A DNA stretch of 64,000 nt from NCBI GenBank assembly GCA_013365325.1, contig JABVXV010000011.1:496001-560000 (forward strand), in the 5' to 3' direction. A program made the translations under genes and the position numbers. Of the stretch, positions 1-12,870 are shown one piece after another; positions within the stretch are counted from its first letter, which is position 1; every line of letters begins with the position of its first letter. This DNA comes from Dipetalonema caudispina. Taxonomy: Eukaryota; Nematoda; Chromadorea; Rhabditida; Onchocercidae. The notes below the pieces were generated by a model. The model had not been told where the DNA came from and did no database searches. It saw only the letters and a list, made by a program, of their open reading frames with translations.

Positions 1-2
1 TA

Positions 3-77
3 ATAGTGCCTACTGATGTAACAGAAGCCAGAATTAGAATATTGCAAATGAAACCGAATATTGTTCTGCGACAGTAG
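3..77 (+). CDS. possible C-terminal codons of a gene cut by the left edge
   Basis: The frame starting at base 3 is open from the window edge for 24 codons and ends at a TAG at 75-77. Its residues are ordinary for a folded protein, with a stretch reading TEARIRILQMKPNIVLRQ before the stop. No splice acceptor can be seen because the window begins here, and 24 open codons is not strong evidence in this composition. I recognise no family. It could equally be chance; the sequence to the left is needed to decide. Confidence 0.3.
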   Translation: MVPTDVTEARIRILQMKPNIVLRQ

Positions 78-3030
78 CATAGCCGTGTATTGAACATAAA
101 TTGGCTTTTCTATCCTTTAAAATGACAAATAATTTTTGATTGTCAAAAAAGAATTGATGCAAGTAATCTTTTATGCATTAATTTTCTTCATTAATTCCCA
201 ATGATATAAATTCTTGATTTCCCTTCGAGTTCTTAATTGATTTACAAAAATTTGAAATTCATATCTGTTGGTTTCTTTACCTCGTTGAATTTGAAGTCCA
301 TCTAAAAATTCTTTATAAAAAGAACTTATATATTTCGAATTTCTTATAGTCTATATACCAAATTATTCCGTATTCATGTTTTTAACTATTATTACATTTC
401 CCAGTACTCATATCAACCAATTTTTTTTTTTTTTAATGTTTTTTGACTAAATTTTGACAGAGAAGTCGATGACGTATATTTACGAAAATGTACTTGGAAT
501 AAATAATCCATGAAAAGTTAACTTCCATGTTAATTTGGCACAAGAACTGCAGGAAATTTCGAAGAACCTGTAATTTTTAAAAATCATTAAATATCAGTAC
601 TCAGATTTTTGCATTAGAAGTCAAAAATCAATCCACCAGGAAAAAAAAATCTAAACGGACCAATTCATATGGTACTCGTCCATTAGATGCGGCAAAAGTG
701 ACGAGTAATCAGTGATAAGGTAACAAATTGCATCGATTTGCAAAAATCGATGTACGCCTGATGTGAGGGGATGCTTCACAATTCAATTTTTAATTAATGC
801 TCAGTACACATAGAAAGGATTGATGCATTTCTGAAATCGCTATGAAAATAAGGTGGTGATTTTACAAATATGAGAAAATCGGCATTTGCATTAACAATTT
901 CCTTTTTACCAAGTTTCCGGATGAGTTTCTTACTTTGGAGAATGAAATTTTGAAATATTTTTAAAAACTAATTTGGATGGAAGAAGTTTCCAAAATTATA
1001 GCTTAAAGGTGATAGTTATGGATAAACAAATGGAATCGAGGGGCATTAAGGCTCGGTTTTCCTACAGTTAATTTGCAAATTTAAAATTAAATCAGCAAAT
1101 CATACGAAAGCTTCAACAAAATTCCAAATTGAGGTTTGATTTAAGCTCTGATTTCGATCTAAATTTATCCTTCGTTAGTATTTATTTCAATCTGTTGCTT
1201 TCCATAGATTGGTTCTGTTGCATTATTCATGTACCCGACAAACTGTCCGCAACTTCTTTCTTACTACATTCACGTAAGTCCGTAATGATATGGGAGAAGA
1301 TAGCAGATACTTTCCATTTAATGGACGATGACTTCCTCACCGTTTTATAAATCGGCATACAATGCAGTATCCTTCTCCATCCAATGCTCATTTTTTCCAC
1401 TGCTCGTCAAAATGACCTCATTTTCATTATTGGACCTTCACAATGACTTTGAGTTTGAATAGTCAAATTTATATTATCATGTCTAGCATGAATGATGTTG
1501 TCGATGGGAATATTGCAATTCATTCCGAAGAAATTAGATATTTTAGCGTTACACCTAAGTATGATCTTCAAGATACTGTTATGAACTCAATCCGCAATAG
1601 TGTGATTGATGACTAATTCAGTAATTAAAATTCAAAATGCTACACGAATGATAAAGCAATCCAGGAATGGTTGTGTTTTCAAGTTTCAACTGAAGAAAAG
1701 AAATGAATTCAGCAATTACAAACAGCCAACTTCTAGGTCCATAATTTTGAAAAGTAACATTCATTTCCTTGCATCCACATCTTACTTTGGGTAGACTTCT
1801 TCATCATTCTTTAAAACCACTGACTCTAACTCATTTTACATTTTACTACCAGGTTCGTTTCAATGTAATCCTTTTTTCTTTTTTGCAATTTTCGCAACAG
1901 ATCGGGTTTGTAGTTGGATTGGTTGGACGGATGGATGGGTACAAAAACAAATACCAAAACTTATTCCTCATTTAGATCTTAGATCATTCCTAAAATGTTC
2001 TATTGTTGGATCTAAATGAATGAATCGAATCCTGAATGAAACGTCATAGAGTACGTGTCTATGTCGCGCCATTTAAAAATATGGGCTATGCCAATGCGGT
2101 CTGTGGATAAGCCAACTTTTTGTTCCTAATAGATACATAGCATAAATTGTTTCCTGATGTTAAAGTGAGCTGAATCTTAAAATGGATGTTCAACTTTGAA
2201 ATCCATTACTAACTTGCATTACTAACTTGCTACATTAGATTACCTATTTGATCCCCTCAACCACTCCCAAAATATACCTACCGTACAACAAAGTATGGGC
2301 TTTTTCGTAAATAACAGTTCAGGTTGTTAGAAACAAAACTGACATCGAGATTCTTATCAAATCAAAAGATCTGTTCATTAAAAAACTTAGATCGGATGAT
2401 CATTGATATGAAAAGTATGATTTATTGAATCTACAGTAATATCATAGCAAAGATCAGTCAACATTAATATGAACTGCTGAACAGTATTTGCAACAAATGG
2501 ATAATTCCTTACATAATGGTAGTTTGCTATTTATATTTAAGGAAAGCATATCAAGACAAATCATGAATTACCTAAGCTCTACTTCACCATTTCATAATTA
2601 TATCGAGTTTAGGTAAGCTACAGAAAATTCACCTATGAAACGAACAACAAAAATAAGCTCTGCAACTTTAAAACTTAACAACTATGCACTGAGAAAGGTT
2701 TCACCCTGAGTTTATGCTAAACATCACCAGAATCGAACTTGCGGTATTTCTTAACTTTTTTATAAATTATACAAAATATTAATAAACTATTTGGAAATGC
2801 TTCATGTTTGAACTTCTGTGTTAAATTTATTTAGTTTTTTAGCTTAACCTGAATCTTGATTAGTTAAAGTTACAATTTTCTAAGATTCTTCAGAATTTAC
2901 TGCTTCATTCACAAAGAGATAACAGCTATAAATAACATTTTTTACATATACTTCGGAATATGTTCGGTGAGCCTGAGCACAGATACATCATCGGTATCAA
3001 AGGCAACAGATAATAAGGAAGTTGATATTT
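78..3030. other. non-coding stretch left of the Caskin gene
   Basis: About 3 kb with short open frames only (up to 73 codons), no convincing splice-site pairs, and a 14-T run near 421-434. I see no gene, tRNA or recognisable repeat family in it. The right end carries the downstream flank of the minus-strand Caskin gene. Confidence 0.5.
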
Positions 3031-3038
3031 CCTAGGCC

Positions 3039-3044
3039 TTTATT
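3039..3044 (-). terminator. poly(A) signal of the Caskin-like gene
   Basis: AATAAA on the minus strand (TTTATT on plus) lies about 80 nt past the TAA stop at 3124-3126. That is the expected distance for the 3' end of this gene. No second hexamer lies closer. Confidence 0.6.
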
Positions 3045-3123
3045 AAGAGATCTATCCCGAATTATTTACACAATACTAATCTCATAATCAGGACTAAGTT
3101 CGTATCGATCAACTGCTATGCTG

Positions 3124-6100
3124 TTAAAAGGGAATTCGTCTACCAGGGGAATATCGAATGGACTGCGAAGGTAATAACATGGCGTCCAACTCATCCGTTA
3201 GATTCTGCAGCATACTACCAATATCGTTTAATACATCACCATTACTCGTTGATGTTGAGTAACTTCAATTATACAATTAAAGTAGACAAGCGTCAGTATC
3301 AATAATTAATGGTTCCATCATTTAGCATTTTTAGTTGCAGGACTCGACAATGGTATGTTAAAAACAAGTCATTTCTCCTTTTCTTCAAAATTTTGTATTT
3401 CTCAGTAAGCAAGTTTTATTCAAAATCCTGCTATAAACATCAAAAAGGAACGTCGTTGTAATATCTCGAGATTTTAAACTTTTAATTGCTTAAAATTTAG
3501 ACTGATCAAACTGAACTTTTAGTGAAAACCTGAATGGAATAATGCTTACCTGCGACGTGGCGTGTTCGGCTGTGAAAAACTGGTACTTGTTGATCTTTCA
3601 CTACATTTGCCCCCTAACGATAAGCCATCATGACTTTTTACTATACCACAATTATCTTTTGCAAATGAAAGTTGCTCGTTTAATGAGAAAGAATTAATCC
3701 CATTATAGTGCTGTTCAAAATTACTAGCATCTGCTATGTCTGATTCAGCTGTTGCTGCCATCGCCGATTCATTAAACGCCGATCTCAAAAGCTGGATGGA
3801 TCCTTCACATGCTAAGGGTGCTGAAATGAATCATCTTAGAAACTATTATAACAAAATTCACTACAACTGCGTCCAAAAAGTATAAGAATTTATCATTAAA
3901 CAATGATTAATTACCCGACTGTTATGGATTTCTTGATCCACTCAGCTTTTTCAAGAAGCATACGGAGTATCTCTTATTTAGGACTCCTTTTTTGGGCTTC
4001 TATATGTTATCAGTGTACACTATATTCATTAACAACATATTTTATTCTGCTGTAGTGTACTATTTATGTGCTTGTTCATCTAGAACAGTGTCACACAGAG
4101 AAAATCTATTACGCGGAAAGTAGTTTTTGCAAGTAATGTCAGTGTAAAAAGTTGTTATAAAAAATAACCAGGAGGAGGTGGATAATCTTCTGAATCAGAA
4201 CCGATCGAATTATCAGCGGTGCTTAGAATTTTAGCGGGGAGCATGGATAATTGTTGTCGGATGACGGAATGTTTCTGGAAACTTTCATCAGAAAGAATTC
4301 GAGAAAGGGAACACAAATTCATCTGTAGTGAACTTGTTTTTTGCTTATTTAAATCAGATTCCAGCAACTGTTCATCACATCCTTGCAAATGGTAGGGAAC
4401 CATCTCGTTTGCTGATCGATAATGTGGATGCATCTGAACAGGGCAATATTCGAATTAATAATTATTTTCAGCACTTCAACTTTTAACCATAGTGAAAGTT
4501 ACCTGAAATACCTGTCTTTGTGCATGCAACTCAGCTGGAAAGATCTCATAAGGGTGTGAACGTTGCTTTTCGGCACTATAATAATTATCGCATAAGCTGC
4601 TTGGATGGAAAGTGGATGTTGGAGCAGGAGGTGGTGGAGTCAGGTGTGAACGAAAACCATTGTAAACTGCCTAGAAAAGTTTTTTATTTGTAAATGATAT
4701 AGATGTATTTCTTTAAATATGCTTATATCTGTGGAGTGTTTATTTGAAAGGAAAAACGAACAAAGATAGCACTGCAAAGATGAAGAAAAGAATTCTGTTA
4801 ATAAAGTGGCTACTCCTAACATGAAACTTACCTGAGCACCTATTTTGTTATGATGCATTGCAACAGTTACGAGTTGTTGCAAACCATTATTCGGTTGAAT
4901 TCCATTAAATTCATGACCCTGTAAACAGTTAGGTAAACGCACAACTTATTTTTACAACCTGTAAAATACGACTGCCCTAAAAAAGTCTTTTTCAACAGTA
5001 ATCGATTCAACTGCTATCTGAAATTGAATCAAAATTTTGGCTTTCAATATAAACTGAAGTTTCAAGTTCAGGGAATTCAATTCTAACTTAATCCAACCGT
5101 GTGAACAAAAGATAAAAATATTTAGGTTAATGGAAATTCTGTAAGTACTTCGTGCAAAGTTTACCATCTATAATTTGTTTTATAAAAAAATGGCACCGTC
5201 TATCATTCAATAAAACGCCTCCGCTACCAGTGGCGTAACTGCGCAACAAAAGTAATTAACTATGATTATGAGGTGAGTCCATTAACCATGCCATCTAATT
5301 AACAGCATATCTATTTTAATCACTAAACTATTCACTGAACTTTTCGGCTTACTCGAAGCTCCAAACATATATATCGCCAAGCTAGAAGACTGCCAGTCAT
5401 TACCACTTCCATGCAATGTTGAAATATCCAAGTTGGATGGAGCCACTTTTTCAAAATCGGACAAAAATGCAAAAATAGCACTGGTAACAGAGCCTTAAAC
5501 CCGCTTCAAAAAACAATCGACGTGTCCCGAAATATATATCCAATAAATATTTAAGTAATCTTAACAATATTAGGTAAACCTTTATTTTTTTAATAGCAAG
5601 GCCAAGACGTTTCAAATGCCCCAACTTCTTGATACCGATATCTTCGAAGTCCTCCCATGTAAAATTCTGAATTTCAACAATTCTGCAGTATCCCTGATCT
5701 TCGAATAAAGCAACATATTCAGGAAGGCCAATTAATGGAAGCCAGTCTCTAAAACAATCATTCAATGTAACAACAGATGTTACTTTTGTTTGAAGAATAA
5801 CAAAACAATTCAAGCAATAATTAATTCAAAAATTACTGACAATAAAAATAACCTTAATTCTCCTGATGATACCAGTGTTGGCCAAGTATCGGTTACACGC
5901 CATTTATGAATTTCAGAAATGAGAAGTTTTCGATGAGTTGGATGGGTTATTCCCAATGCTGTCAAATCTTCAGGTGTTATCCGAGCGATTGTTGAGAGAT
6001 CGTAACCTTGAGTCAAGAATGCTGTTAAATATTCCGGATATCCCAAACTACTCAGCCATAGTGCCAAAATTTCTGCTTCCTATAACACATTAAATGAGTC

Positions 6101-9100
6101 AAATCTAACAACCTCAACAAATGATTATTTATCTCCATTTACAATCCAGCTGGAAAAAAGTTGAACACAAAAAATGGAGCGAAAGAAATATCGGATAATG
6201 ACTTGACTTACTGATTAAATGATACGAAAAACAGTTATTGAACTATTGCAAAAATAACGATCACCAATGAGAAATAGAAGAATGTGAAAGTGTTGAAAAC
6301 ATTTTACAATAAATAGTTTTAGTAAATTCAGTAAAACTAAAAATAACATTACTTTTGTCTAATTTAACACAAATCGAATTTTACTTCCGTTGTATTTATG
6401 TCACCAAAAACTTTTGTTATTATATAAATTCCTATGTATGTGGCATACCGGCATTCCTTTCAGCATCATGTCAGAAAAGGATAATCTAGAAATATCCTCT
6501 AAATTATCTCTAGGAACGTGTTCAACTCCTGAATCGTCAAATATATTTGCCGAATTATTTATAACCAAAGAAGCATCACCACTACTATTGCTCTGCATCG
6601 AAAGACGTGATTGGGAATTGTTCAATAGCACACCCGACGACGATCCACATACTGTAATGAGGAGCAAAACTTAAGATTACCAATCTCAATAACAGGTAGA
6701 TTTAATGTTTGTAAAATCAATATGCTATAAGGCAGCTAAAAAATTCTGACTGAAACCATTCAAACTCAGTAAAATATCTTTACAGACAAGAAAATTGGCA
6801 AAATGTAGCAACCAGTAGATGAAGTTCTTAAAAATGAAGAATTACTACCAGTGGCGCCTTGAGTAACAACTGTTGAACAAACATGCGAGGAACCACTCTG
6901 AAATATGTTTACCACTCATACAATCAAGATTTTTAACTTTACTATTACTCTACTCGATATAATTAAGATTAATGTTATTATCCTTATCTTAATCTTACTA
7001 TTCCACCGTTTGCAATACCCACTACGAATTTGATAAAGTTCTACCAAGACACTAAAATCTTCACTTGTGCATTTCATGTCGAAACCCTGGCAAGAAAAAT
7101 CTGACAAGTTATGCAAAAATGGTGCAATTCATTGATAATACAGATAATCGCTTTTGAACCACCAAGTTTTGTTAATTTCATTCTTGTTTCCTCCCTTCTC
7201 TCACTTTGTCATTCTTTTATCTAATTATTAAATCTTGATGTGTCTCTCTGGAAAATACCTTACGGACAATAACTTTTTATATTAAAAACTTAAGTAATAA
7301 ATTCTCAAAATTTAAATCCAAAAAATCTAATGGACCATACAAACGATATGTTTCCACGATAGCAATTATGAAAAAATTGCTATCATTACTTGCATGCTGT
7401 GAAAACGGAAAAATCCAAACACCTTCATACTTTCGAAACCAGAAGAACTGTCATGACTTGAGCTAGAACCGGCAGAATTTCGATGACATCCATTACACGA
7501 CAAATTATCAGAATTTTGTCCATTGATATAAACGGATTGTTGTTTCAAAGAAACTGATGAAAACGGTGATGCAGTAATTAAATTTCCTCGACATTCTTTT
7601 TCCAAACTCATGAAACAATCTGAAAGTTTTTTCAACACTTTTTTTAACCAACAACTTTACTGAATGATTTGATCTATGTGACATTAAGATATAAAATTGT
7701 TGGGAAAGCAATTATTATGATCTAATGTCAGAAAAAAATGTGTTCCCAGTATTAGTGTGAGAACGGAAAGATTCTAAACGTCACATAATTATTCAAAAAT
7801 TTTCGAACTTATCTTCACTGAAAAGTTGCAAACATTAAAAAAAAAAAAAAACCAATCAAAAAGGAAGGAAACATTTAAAGATACAGCAGGAAAGGAATCC
7901 AAAAATTTTAATTAGCTATTAATTTAACAAATATCTGGATTTCTCTCTAATAGTAGTATCCTACAGAAAATAATTCACTGGAACGTCATAAATTTTATTA
8001 TCGTCCGAGGAGAGGAGTGATAAGATTGGAGTTGGCAAAAAAAAAGAAAAACCGTTAAATGTTTAATGCACTAAAATTCAAAAAACAGATACAAGTGGAA
8101 ATATAGCTACTTGTTTGTTGAATACGCATCAGTTCGTGAAGTTGTGTAACAGGTAAAAAGTAGCTATTCGATTAGGGAAATGAAATTGACAATCATCCAG
8201 TGTAAAGTAAAAGTCACATCTCAACCCAACATTATAGACAATTTTGTCTACATTAATACTAACACCAATATTTAGATGTTCAGTCAATAAGGGGAATTTG
8301 TCTGATAAATTATCATTTCATGAAATTTATATATAATCATGTTAACTTAATAGTTGATAGAAAAAGGGTTGTTATACAACGTTTTGTAATCATCATCTCA
8401 AATTTTTTTTTTTTTTTTTTTTTGTCACTCTATCCTTTAAATTGATTTTTCTAGCTATTTTGTGTTTTACTTATTTTAAAGTCACATTTGTTTCCCACGA
8501 ATAGACTGCAAATGAAAAGCAGAAAATAAACAGTGAAGAAGCAAATCAAAAAATCGTTGTTCATCAAATTTCCGTAACAATACTAGCCATTTCCTTCGTT
8601 GAGAATCATACTACTTTATGGAATTACTACAGAAGCAGTAACTACTGTTAATCACCATATTACCGCTAATTTATACAAGAATTATTATGAGAGCCACTAC
8701 AACAGTGATGTACTACTGCAAGCTTTTTTACTGAACCAATTTATTCATTTCTCCACCACAACATTCTTTATTAGCAGTCATGAAAATAAGTCCAATGATT
8801 TGATCAGTGCACAGAAATTATAAAAAAATTGACAATTGCTACCTTCGAAAAACTTTCCAAAAAATTTCGACCATTTAACTCTGCAAACAGCGGTTGAAGG
8901 ACAATGTCATAGATAACTTTAGAAACATTTACCAAAATTTAATTCACAGATAAAGTGGTCCAAAAATGGACCGAAAATGGAACCATCATAGAGTCCAAGA
9001 ATTTCCAACAAAATGAAGAGAACAGAAATGAGAAGAATGTGAATGGGTGACAATGACCGGCAAAAATGCTGATGTGCTCTCAGTCTGCGGGCGTCATCCA

Positions 9101-12100
9101 AAATTGATTGCATTAATAAACAGAAATAGAATTCTGCGGCGTAACAGAGGAATAAATCAGATTTGCAACGAAACATTACTACTGCACTTTTCCTTTCAAA
9201 AGTGAATCCGTCAACGGCAACAATAACATATTTAATATAACCTTTTCAGAAATAATCAGTAGAAGAAAAACTATTCTTTATTCAGGACTAAAATCCACAA
9301 AACCAAAATTCACGCTTTCCTTGAAATTCCATAGAAAAGATATGTTTGCAGTGTAAAACCCTTCTTAGTATCAATTATATTAAACAATAAAATGTTATTG
9401 TAAGTGAAACACACAGGGAAAAACAATTTATAAGCAGCTATTTTATCTGATTTAAACGAATGTATTATATAACGACAAGAGCGTACGTGATGATAAGTGT
9501 GGTCCGTAAGAATGGAGAAGTTGCTAGTCATTTCAAATGACAATACTGTGCACTTAGCTCTACTATTTGTAAGCTATTTAAAAACTAGTCCTTTTTCTAA
9601 ATGAAAACAGCCGCGTGTCACTCACTGGAAAGTCGTTCAGTCCAAATTAAAACTAATTTTTCATTAACCATTAACTTTTTATACAGCTTGAAACTCACAG
9701 CAACCCTCTTAAAGCAATGTTGTATTTGTTGGTAGGTCAAAAAAATTTTTTTCTAAAAACAAAGATTAAGAAGCATTATTCTATTCAGACTACGAATGGA
9801 TCAGTTATTGTTACTTTGAGATATACATTCGAATATGTTGGACAATTTTCTTCATAAGAATCACGATCAAGAAGAGAATCCAAAAGAATTTCAATAATGA
9901 AAACAAATGGAACTCGTAAAAATCAAATCAATATCAGATTGAGCAACTAAATCTAGCATCAACATCTGGTCGATTAAATATCGGAGACTATCTCCGAAAT
10001 AGAAGAAAATCAGTCCGAAGAACCTTCATTTGATGTTCGCAAAGAAAATTCATAAACACATATTCCCGCAGTTAGTTAAAAAAAATCCCTTCAAAAATTT
10101 AATCCATTACGATTAAATATATTAAAAATGTTTATTAAAGGTTAGCTCAGTTTATCCTTATTTATGGATTTTCAAATGATTTTAAAATCTCTTTCTTACT
10201 TTTGCATAACTTATATTTCACATTCTTATTGAAGTAATATACCTCTATACCTAATCTATGCAATAAAACTTATCATCCGTGCCTATATTACACTTCTAAA
10301 ATCGTGCATGTATGAACAAAAGAAATGAGTACCAATTTTGACTTCAATGACTTCAATGAATATTCAGGGGAAAAATTGAAGAATTATTATTCTTCAATAG
10401 TCAACCACACAGCCAGCAAAAATTCTATTGCCAAATCATTTTGCTACACTATCAACTCATAGTTGATAAACCAAAGCTGCTGTCAAATCATCTCATACCA
10501 TATAGTAAAGAAGATTAAATGGTTTGTTGAAAAAACTAATCTCAAAACAAAGTGAAAGAAGTAAGATTTTCGAATTCAATTACAACATTAATTCATCGAA
10601 TTTACGATAAATTGAATTTTGAACCAATCTGTTGTTGATAGTTGACAATTTGTTTTCCTAATCTTGTAAGCATGTAGAACCTATCGCTGTAGTACTGATA
10701 AACGGATTAGAGTGGAGGGTGGACAAAGTTATGAAGCTGGCAAAGGATGGTTGGGAGACAACAGGTATCGGATGCACAGTACTAAAATTCGGATGAATAG
10801 ATGAAAAAGCAATAGCGATACAGTAAATCAGAGGAACTTTTGAAATTTTGCAACCGCTGTGTCGAACATCCAACATTATCTTCATTTTCATTCTTGAATT
10901 TTATATAAGCGTGAAAAAGATAACAGTTATCACCTAGTAAACATTAGCGCAAAAGAACATCATACTTTTTCCGCTCACTAACCTAGGTTATGTAGAGCTA
11001 CACTAATGCTGCGACCTGTTCAGAGTCCCCTTACGCAGTTGTCAAGAATGAAGACATAAACAAAAGCATTTAAAAAAAATTGTTTCCCGACAAATACTGT
11101 TAAGTGTTTGCCAAAGTAAAAACGATGAAAAGGTGGTACAAGTAAGAAAATGATAAGAACGAGTAAACAGAAAAAGGACATATGTCTTCTGTTTGCTCTC
11201 GACGAATTAAATAAGTACACGATGATCAGATCATAATTACAGAGAAGTATATTTCAACAAGCATGCTCAATCGAAAAATTTCCCATATATCAAACGAACA
11301 CTAATATCCGATGGCTTTTGATAAATCCTACACACTTGCAACTATACTTGATCAAAGTCAAGTATGAATTCTAATTTCAAAAGTTTGACGTGTTCTCATC
11401 AGCAATGGCAAAACAATGCATTGGATAGAAAAATGTAAACCCTTTTTTTTTATAAAATAAAAGAAGAAAATGAAATTGAAAAATATACATTCCCTTAGCA
11501 TTCCGCCATTTTACCTATTAATCATTTGTACCTTCGATTAGTGTCACGTAAGATAATGTGCACAGAAAAATAAACAAAGAGAATTAAGCAGCGCAAACCT
11601 TTTTTCCTGTTGAACAGTGAATGAACAGAATATGAATCGTCACTGAGGCACAAAGTTGAAGGTACCATTAATGATGTCATGCTGGTGGATGGTAGATGTA
11701 ACACGTTTGATAACGACTTTGTATCTGCAATTGCTGGTTCGCTTGTACAATGAATCAGAAAACTCACCAAAAAAAGAAAAAAAGAGAAAAAAAGTGCTAT
11801 AAATTCTATCATCATCTAAATTTCCAATCTTTTATCTCCAAAGACAGCAAAGAAAAAAATTTCTTTTAATTCCAAAAATTTACAAAAGTATCAGGGTTTA
11901 AAAAAAATCAAGAAAAGAAACTTTTATGACATCAACTAGAGTTAAGAAAGTATATTTAAGAAAATGATAAAAATAGAATATTTTTTCCTAAAACTATGCG
12001 ATGAATTTCAGACTGAAACATTAATGACTGGGAATTTAACTTAACTAATTAGCCAATCCTTCCGTAAAAGATGATCACTGAAACAAAAGGAAAATTTAGA

Positions 12101-12562
12101 ATGACTTTGAATGGCTATTCAAGGAAATTTTTTATATATGAAGCTTACTTTTATCACATTTTCCATTCCCCAATAAGCCATTCCTTCGCTGCAATATAAC
12201 AGAACGTTCCAACTCGTAAAGGTCTCCTGTCGTTACAGCTTCAATAATGTTCGTTTGACGTGTCCCATACTTCTGAGTACTAATATCGGGTACTACAGGT
12301 ACTGAGACCTGAATCATCCACTGACAGACAGTTCCCGATTTATAAAAATGTGTAAGTATTAAGACCTCATAACCAAAAAAAAAAATGAAATAATGGTAAA
12401 GGACATGCACTACTATGTATGAAATTTACACCTTCTAAGAACCTCGAATAATACGAAGGATATCAAAGAATTTTCAAAAACAAACTTTTTTAACCTGTCG
12501 TGGTATTTGTTGCACTACCGCAGAACCTGAACGTGATCCCAAACGTGATGGCATTGCAATTA
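3124..12562 (-). CDS. CASKIN: Caskin-type scaffold protein (tandem SAM, C-terminal two-thirds)
   Basis: Family knowledge: Caskins are multidomain scaffolds (ankyrin repeats, SH3, two SAM domains, Pro-rich tail) that bind CASK and organise synaptic or junctional complexes. Seen here, exons in transcription order: 12562-12495, 12308-12149, 11724-11599, 7619-7423, 7086-7045, 6897-6849, 6651-6449, 6079-5853, 5748-5580, 5017-4970, 4918-4832, 4670-4503, 4433-4169, 3820-3550, 3262-3124. All joins keep phase, giving about 739 codons. SAM1 (EAEILALWLSSLGYPEY, TPEDLTALGI) is followed directly by SAM2 (LGLAIKKIK end, FTWEDFEDIGIKKLGH). The end reads NDIGSMLQNLTDELDAML, matching the signature C-terminus of vertebrate Caskins. 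The linker is Ser-rich; the tail has PPPPAP and SDSEDYPPPP. The first exon reads IAMPSRLGSRSGS, resembling the segment just after the Caskin SH3, so upstream SH3 and ankyrin exons are expected but were not found. Exon 7086-7045 is the least certain. Confidence 0.85.
5580..6079 (-). other. tandem SAM domain pair of the Caskin-like protein
   Basis: Two exons, 6079-5853 and 5748-5580, encode two adjacent SAM domains joined by a short linker (HKWRVTDTWPTLVSSGELR). SAM1 carries the Caskin-type TPEDLTALGITHPTHRK; SAM2 carries TWEDFEDIGIKKLGHLKR. In Caskins this pair self-assembles into helical polymers. The phase-2 intron 5852-5749 falls at the start of SAM2, splitting its first Arg codon (AG|A). 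Confidence 0.9.
7620..11598 (-). other. 4-kb intron of the Caskin-like gene
   Basis: Exon 11724-11599 ends with one base of a codon (AAAAAAG|GT) and exon 7619-7423 begins after TTTCAG needing two bases, so they join in frame as FNRKKD-CFMSLEK. Everything between is intron: T21 at 8403-8423, A-rich tracts, and minus frames of 77-85 codons (8919-9176, 9310-9543, 10658-10891) with no phase-matched splice sites. Confidence 0.6.
8403..8423. repeat. poly(T) tract, 21 nt
   Basis: Uninterrupted run of 21 T inside the large Caskin intron. Similar mononucleotide runs occur at 13529, 14365, 36381 and 43248; they look like slippage tracts and I see no flanking duplication that would mark a retro-insertion. 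Confidence 0.9.
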
Positions 12563-12720
12563 CTGAAAACGAACAACTATAGCGTAAACTGTATTTCACT
12601 ATTAGTAAAATATCGACAGGACTCTAAAATGTTTCCATAAATTCGTGCGACACAGCAAATGAGATTTGAGAAGAGGTAGAGGTAACTATCATGTATCGAT
12701 AAATTCTGTACTTTATCTAT

Positions 12721-12870
12721 TTATTTCTGAAGATAGCTCTGCTCCTCCTCACTTAACTTTTTCCACGTCCGACTAATTTGATATCTGCTATAAAGCGAAA
12801 ATAGCAAATATGCCATTCTCAAATTGTCGTGATGAGAAGTGAACGATCTCGACGAAAATTTCCGAGACAT
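12721..12870 (-). CDS. 49-codon frame resembling the end of an HMG box, uncertain
   Basis: Minus-strand ATG at 12870 to TAA at 12721-12723. The frame is open upstream for about 20 more codons. The second half reads MAYLLFSLYSRYQ then ISRTWKKLSEEEQSYLQK, which resembles the A-Y-M-L-F-S start and the W-K-x-L-S-x-E-E-K-x-x-Y third helix of HMG boxes, but with about a dozen residues missing between the two. A plus-strand frame (12829-13098, 89 codons) overlaps it and is no better supported. It could be a decayed HMG-box copy, an exon of an unknown gene, or chance. It lies just upstream of the first Caskin exon found. Confidence 0.2.
   Translation of the reverse strand: MSRKFSSRSFTSHHDNLRMAYLLFSLYSRYQISRTWKKLSEEEQSYLQK

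Noticed and set aside
8919..9176. Minus frame containing ILDDARRLRAHQHFCRSL, considered as a Caskin linker exon
   Set aside because: No matching donor/acceptor pair in the needed phase.
10658..10891. Minus frame with Ser/Thr-rich end inside the Caskin intron
   Set aside because: Its splice phases do not fit the flanking exons, which already join in phase.
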